A stretch of DNA of 64,000 bases, taken from positions 278,730,039 through 278,794,038 of the forward strand of contig CM041776.1 of the NCBI GenBank assembly GCA_023374045.1, read 5' to 3'. This document shows positions 59,961 to 64,000 of this stretch, piece after piece. Position 1 is the stretch's first letter. Each line of letters starts with the position of its first letter. Below the pieces are notes generated by a model that was not told the DNA's origin, searched no databases, and worked only from the letters and a program-made list of their open reading frames with translations. The position numbers and the translations under genes were made by a program. Source of the stretch: Limonium bicolor. Its lineage: Eukaryota; Streptophyta; Magnoliopsida; Caryophyllales; Plumbaginaceae.

Positions 59961-60097
59961 ATCACCTCAGGCATTCCAGATCCTGAGGCTCCAGATGACT
60001 GGATCAAATTAAGCGCGTTAGTATTAACATTACCATTCCCAGCAATTGTAGCAGCTCCGGCACCCATTGATTCCGCTCGTTCAGGCATATTTGTCAT
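59961..60097 (-). pseudogene. atp9-like N-terminal fragment fused to unknown sequence
   Basis: The minus-strand frame from 60097 includes MGAGAATIA, and the underlying 30 bases closely match, from memory, mitochondrial atp9. After nine codons the match stops and a polar unknown sequence follows. Next to mitochondrial-type DNA this could be a rearranged atp9 5' end; the match is short, so a chance or nuclear origin is possible. Confidence 0.35.
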
Positions 60098-60109
60098 AGT
60101 AGCACACCC

Positions 60110-62340
60110 CTTGAAGAATTACGTACGACCAGCGCGGTTGTTCTTTTTTCATTTATTTCTTCCCCCTTCGTCAGAGGGCATTCACTAAGTTACTTACGGA
60201 ATCTAAAATCTCTCTCGACGCCGAGCATTTTTTATGTGCCTAAGTCGATCAGAGGTTCGGCTTGCTTCTTCCCCACCTTTTAGCGTTCTGGGTCCCTGAA
60301 AAAAGAAAGAAACCCGAAATCAAAAAGAAAGAAGAGAAATTGGGCCATGTTTCCCGAGGGAGGCCGCCTTCTCTCAGGCCAGCAGTCTTCTACTTCTAGT
60401 CGACTGCTCTATGACGTCCCTCTTTCCTGGGCTCTGCTCGCTCGTCTAACCTCCGACCCATAAAGTCATAATTGAAAAAATCTTTCCTTACTTGTTCTTC
60501 TAAGTGAATTGGCGTTACCTTGCCTACATTAAGATTGAAAACTTGTCATCAAAAAAAGGCAATCAATTAGAAAAAAGAAAAAAAGGTCAATTAAGTAGAA
60601 AAAAAGATTGAACTGGGAAGAAAAGGGGGAAAAGTAAAGTCTAAGCATATATGGCACGAAAAGGAAATCCGATTTCGGTAAGACTTGATCTGAATCGTAG
60701 TTCAGATTCCAGTTGGTTTAGTGATGGTATAACTCTGTTTTTTGGAACTATTCTACTCACGGCATTCCTACTTTTATTATCACTTGTGGTACTACCACTA
60801 CCCATGGTCCAATTCCTCTTGGCAAAAATGGCTGGAGGGCTGCTTACCAGAGTGGTCGCTTCGTGCTTCGGCGCGTGGCCCGCCCTTATCTTGAAACTCC
60901 TACTAAGCGGTGGGGGCCTCTTAGGCGGATTCATGGGTAATAACATGATGCCCTCTGGATCAGATTCCGCTAACAGCGGAAGCTGGAGGGGAGTTCTGAA
61001 CGTGTCTACTGGCGAGGGTGCAGTAGACAACGGTTCGAATCCTCCCGCCCAAGAAGAGGTTGTTCCGGCTCAAGCGGAAGCAGCCCACGAGGCCGCCTTC
61101 CCCGGCACTCCCGCAGGGGAGCCAGAGCAGCCTCCCCGCGGGAATTCTGACTCCGCTCTTGAAGCGCGACACTCTCTCTTGATGGGGCAGCTCAATGAGA
61201 TAGAAAGGGAAATCTCTTCCCTTCAGAGGGGGGATGACTCGGGCGTGCAGCACGATAAAATGACCATTCTTCAAGAGCAGAAGCTTTTCCTCGAAGGAGA
61301 GCTTGAGATCCATCAATATCAGAAGTTTCTCAGAACTATGATTCTTAGAAAGCGCCTGGAGCTAGGTTATCGACTCACTAGTGACGAACTAATATTTCTG
61401 TGTAAGAAATGAGTCAAAGAATGAAAGAGACAAAGTAGAACCTCGGGGCTGGCAAGGATAAAGTAGCTGAAGCCAAAGGCGACAACGAGGCCCCCGGAAA
61501 AGGGGGGAAAGGAGAGTGGGGATGTGAGCTTCTTTCGCATAGAATTAAAATTCCTTAAAGGGGGTGTTCTCCCGAGTTTACCAGCTTCCTTATTCTAGGG
61601 AGCAAGTCTCTCCTAGCCCCAAAAGGACTTATGCCTCATCTATCCATGTTGGGCGAGAGAGAAGCCTCCCAAGTGGGAAGTTCTGGTACGAACTCCGCTC
61701 CGGAGTGTGGGCGGGGCTGGGGGGCCTACCGTCTCTTAGATCGGACTTTGCTTTTCCAGGCTCGAGGCTAGAGAGAGGCTATTCCGTATCCGCCGCTTCT
61801 ATGCTAGGAAAAGCAAACGATGTCCCACTAGTCTTCTTTCTCACTAGCCCTTACACTCAGTCTCAAGGATAAGTTTTTATGACTGGGCGGACATACCGAA
61901 TAATTGGAGAGAAGGAATAGACCCAGGAAGAGAAGGAAAGAAATCCCCTCAATACAAACAATACAAAGGAATTGTCACCGAGCAGCAGGTAAGGTAATAG
62001 GAGAATTTCTCAAGGGCTTCTCCTACAATGACGATCGCGAATGGGGCTCCCCTGCAACCTAATTCCTTACCTCTCCCCCGAGTCTTAATCTCAAAGAAAG
62101 GGAATTGGCCCTGATACGGCTTCAAAGACTGTTAGGCATAGACTGGAAAGAAGGACTTGTTACATCCTCAAAAAAGTGAAAAGTACTTCAACAAATAGAA
62201 AAAAAACTAAAGACAAGAAGAAAGTCTAGCCGGAATAAACTATTTGACTTTACCTTTACCTACGTAATAAACTACATGAAAGCAAGCAGAGGAAGCGGAG
62301 AGGTACTTGAGAGAATGGAGGGCAGGAACTGCAGAGTGTT
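60110..62340. other. Mitochondrial-type DNA block (NUMT candidate)
   Basis: Base composition and word use change sharply: GC-richer text with phrases such as CGGCTTGCTTCTTCCCCACC that I associate with plant mitochondrial spacers, and the start of mitochondrial rps3. It holds the chimeric ORF at 60651-61412; the rest, including a 102-codon frame at 61564-61872, is unassigned. It sits between two Athila-lineage sequences of nuclear type, so it is most simply nuclear-integrated mitochondrial DNA. The exact ends are uncertain. Confidence 0.7.
60651..61412 (+). CDS. Chimeric mitochondrial-type ORF: rps3 exon 1 fused to membrane and coiled-coil sequence
   Basis: An intact 253-codon frame. Residues 1-25 (starting [18 protein letters not shown]) match mitochondrial ribosomal protein S3; the match ends at codon 25, after 74 nt, which by memory is the rps3 exon 1 boundary. 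Then come a strong hydrophobic segment (about 27-52), a second one (about 60-95), an acidic Pro/Ala-rich linker and a charged coiled-coil-like C terminus (from about residue 175). No ribosomal S3 domain remains. A known gene start fused to a membrane segment is the usual build of cytoplasmic-male-sterility ORFs, but no specific CMS gene is recognised and function is not shown. Confidence 0.7.
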
Positions 62341-63203
62341 ATTTCTGAGTGGTTAAACAGGTGTAAAATTAAAAGAAAAGATATTAAAAACTCAAATTAT
62401 AAACGTCGGGCTGCAAACAAAATCCCGGTCGTAGTTAGTAAAACAAGTCGTATCCACAGGGAGATTGTTCAATTTATCCTAGTCTTGGTAGTTACTTAAA
62501 AACTGTAAAAAGGGGTTTAGCCGGAGGCAAGCTTGATTTGTTGTTAAATTAAAACAGAAATAATAAAAACAGTTAAAAGGTGAATTAAGTGAAGTGGATG
62601 GAAAAATGTATCCTAGGATAGCGGGGGAATTTCCTAAATTACTTAAACATATTTATAACCATGTTTCAATTATTTATTGCCTATTAGAGTTAATAATTGT
62701 CAGTTACGAACTCTTAATAAAAGCCTTAATATTTTCCTGCTCAGTCCGGAGTGTAAATATCAAGATTAATTCCTTTGTGGTACCTAGACTATCTCAAAAT
62801 CATATGTTGATAGTTACCAAATAAATGTAGTCGTTTGTCGCGCAAAACATTTAGCAATATTAGCTGAAAGGAATTAAAACAAGTTAAAATAAGAGAAACA
62901 GGTGATAAATATTAATTTACGTAATATTAGAAATCAAACCCCCATCCTAGGATACAAAATAAAATTACTCAGACATTAACGAAGATAAGAGGATTACACA
63001 GATAGATTTTGACATTGTTACAGAGAAAGAGCTGGTCTTCTCTCGCTCGTACTGCTGCTCTCTTATTTCTTTTGCTAATGTGTGAGTGTGGACTGATGTG
63101 GTGTTACGGGAGGGAATTAAAATGGAAGCGGAAGGATATTTGTGGTGAGTGAATTCCTCAGACTCCCGTCGTGTGTGGTGTATTTTGCAGTTAAGGTGGT
63201 GAG

Positions 63204-63213
63204 TTTATATAGA
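63204..63213 (-). promoter_or_regulatory. TATA box of third Athila-type LTR
   Basis: TCTATATAAA on the minus strand, about 180 bp downstream of the palindrome array and 775 bp from the LTR start. Confidence 0.55.
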
Positions 63214-63392
63214 GGTTTGGCTCCGTACTGATTTGCAGATGAAGAAAGGCTTCATTGATTGCAGAGGGGACAGAGAGCTGCACGCGTGAGTGATTAATGG
63301 TAGGCGGTGCGGAGTAGATAGATAAATCGATTCAAGTTGAAGACGGTGAAGACAGGCGAAGAAAACTAGTCGCGGCGGTTGATTTAATTCAT

Positions 63393-63690
63393 GACCGCCT
63401 GCAAAAGAGGCGGTCTCCTCTTCCTGTTCCGCCTGTTTATAGGCGGTAGTATATGCCTTGTCCGCCCATAAAAGAGGCGGTACTCCCTTGTGTCTTGACC
63501 GCCTCTATTTCGGGCGGTTGCCTCATATCTTGACCGCCTAAACTTTGGGCGGTTCTGGTGTGTCTTGACCGCCTGTTATTTAGGCGGTAGCCTCATAGTC
63601 TTGACCGCCTATTATTTAGGCGGTAGCCTAATGTCTTGACCGCCTATATTTGAGGCGGTAGCCTTAGAGGACCGCCCAATACGGGGCGGT
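63393..63690. repeat. Array of nine GACCGCC...GGCGGTC palindromes in U3
   Basis: Each unit is a 6-8 bp GC-rich stem (ACCGCCT / AGGCGGT and variants) with a 5-9 base AT-rich loop, spaced about 25-40 bp. Stems vary (CCGCCC / GGGCGG also occur) while pairing is mostly kept. Confidence 0.88.
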
Positions 63691-63986
63691 TGCCTCTGTT
63701 TGTGTCCGTGCAATATTATATATATTATACATAATATAACAATCTTCAACCGGCTCTACATTCTTCGTTATAAGTCCGTTTTCTGAGCCGTTTGCGTCTA
63801 TGTGTTTGTCTCTTCGTCTACTTTGCTCCTAGCTTGGTGTTTCCTCATGTTTAAACCAATAAATTTGTGAGATAATCAATAAAACATAAACTAGAGGAAA
63901 AACACATGATAAGTGAGAAATGAGCAGAAAAGTGCTGATATAATATAAATTACACCTATAAAGCATGCTCATTTAGACACTTATCA

Positions 63987-64000
63987 CACCCCCACACTTA
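63987..64000 (-). other. Polypurine tract of third Athila-type element
   Basis: TAAGTGTGGGGGTG on the minus strand directly before the LTR start; the rest of the element is outside the window. Confidence 0.65.

Larger units (their letters stand above)
62362..63986 (-). repeat. 3' LTR of a third Athila-lineage element (about 1625 bp)
   Basis: On the minus strand it starts TGATAAGTGTCTAAATG after a G-rich PPT (63987-64000). The low-coordinate end is set at about 62362 by alignment with the LTR at 55758; 62350 is an alternative. Shared text at 62446-62560 (GTCGTATCCACAGG, GGGGTTTAGCC, GGCAAGCTTGATT) shows kinship with the second LTR, but they are clearly different families. U3 holds nine palindromes and a TATA box at 63204-63213. 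The body of this element lies right of the window. Confidence 0.75.

Noticed and set aside
61010..61060. tRNA-like GGTTCGAATCC inside the chimeric ORF
   Set aside because: The flanking bases do not form the five-pair T-stem or an acceptor stem, so no tRNA is called.
62362..63986. This LTR as the 5' LTR of the element whose 3' LTR is 55758-57041
   Set aside because: The two LTRs differ in length and in most of their sequence, and a PPT-like G-tract directly precedes the start at 63986, marking it as another element's 3' LTR.

Overview
This window looks like nuclear DNA from a flowering plant, probably a eudicot; the species cannot be fixed from the sequence. The reasons are Athila- and TAT/Ogre-lineage Ty3/gypsy retrotransposons, plant L1-type LINEs, CACTA, hAT and Harbinger-like DNA elements, TTTAGGG telomere-type repeats, a 13-exon RNA helicase gene with GT-AG introns, and a block of plant mitochondrial DNA. 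Almost everything is transposon. The only clearly intact nuclear host gene is the helicase on the minus strand at 39076-43216.

Layout. 1-15550: a giant non-autonomous TAT/Ogre-like LTR element (3' LTR 5668 bp at 9883-15550; the 5' LTR is cut by the window start) whose 6.9 kb internal region has no gag or pol but carries tandem repeats. 15551-26623: the end of a CACTA transposon, split by a complete Athila element (15742-26375, TSD TATAC) with frame-broken gag and pol. 26624-28712: non-coding DNA with a W-box-rich Harbinger-like MITE. 28713-34392: a full-length LINE with a 14-bp TSD and poly(A), an open ORF1 and a decayed ORF2. 35454-36995: a non-autonomous hAT-like element with an 8-bp TSD. 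39076-43216: the RH10/DDX47/Rrp3-type helicase, with a second copy of the W-box MITE in intron 3. 44186-48142: a long inverted repeat (two arms of about 1.33 kb, 1.29 kb spacer). 50050-50926: a 22-bp minisatellite. 52135-52766: a long-TIR foldback element. 53572-55757: a LINE on the minus strand. 55758-about 59900: the 3' part of a second Athila-lineage element (minus strand) with an ORF3-type gene. About 60100-62340: mitochondrial-type DNA holding an intact 253-codon chimeric ORF that starts with mitochondrial rps3 exon 1. 62362-63986: the 3' LTR of a third Athila-lineage element.

How the parts relate. The window records nested insertions: Athila inside CACTA, an Athila-type LTR inside a LINE, and another Athila-type LTR next to mitochondrial DNA. 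The most interesting signals are structural. All three Athila-lineage LTRs carry clusters of short GC-rich palindromes in U3, with a different sequence in each family. Two of the elements carry a hairpin with a GGGA loop that shows a compensatory base change and is followed by a PPT-like G-tract, well upstream of the true PPT. The TAT-like element has a hairpin motif in its LTR and again in its internal region, also with a compensatory change. These, the W-box MITE in the helicase intron and the CMS-like chimeric mitochondrial ORF deserve the first look. All comparisons were made by eye, and boundaries may be off by a base or two.
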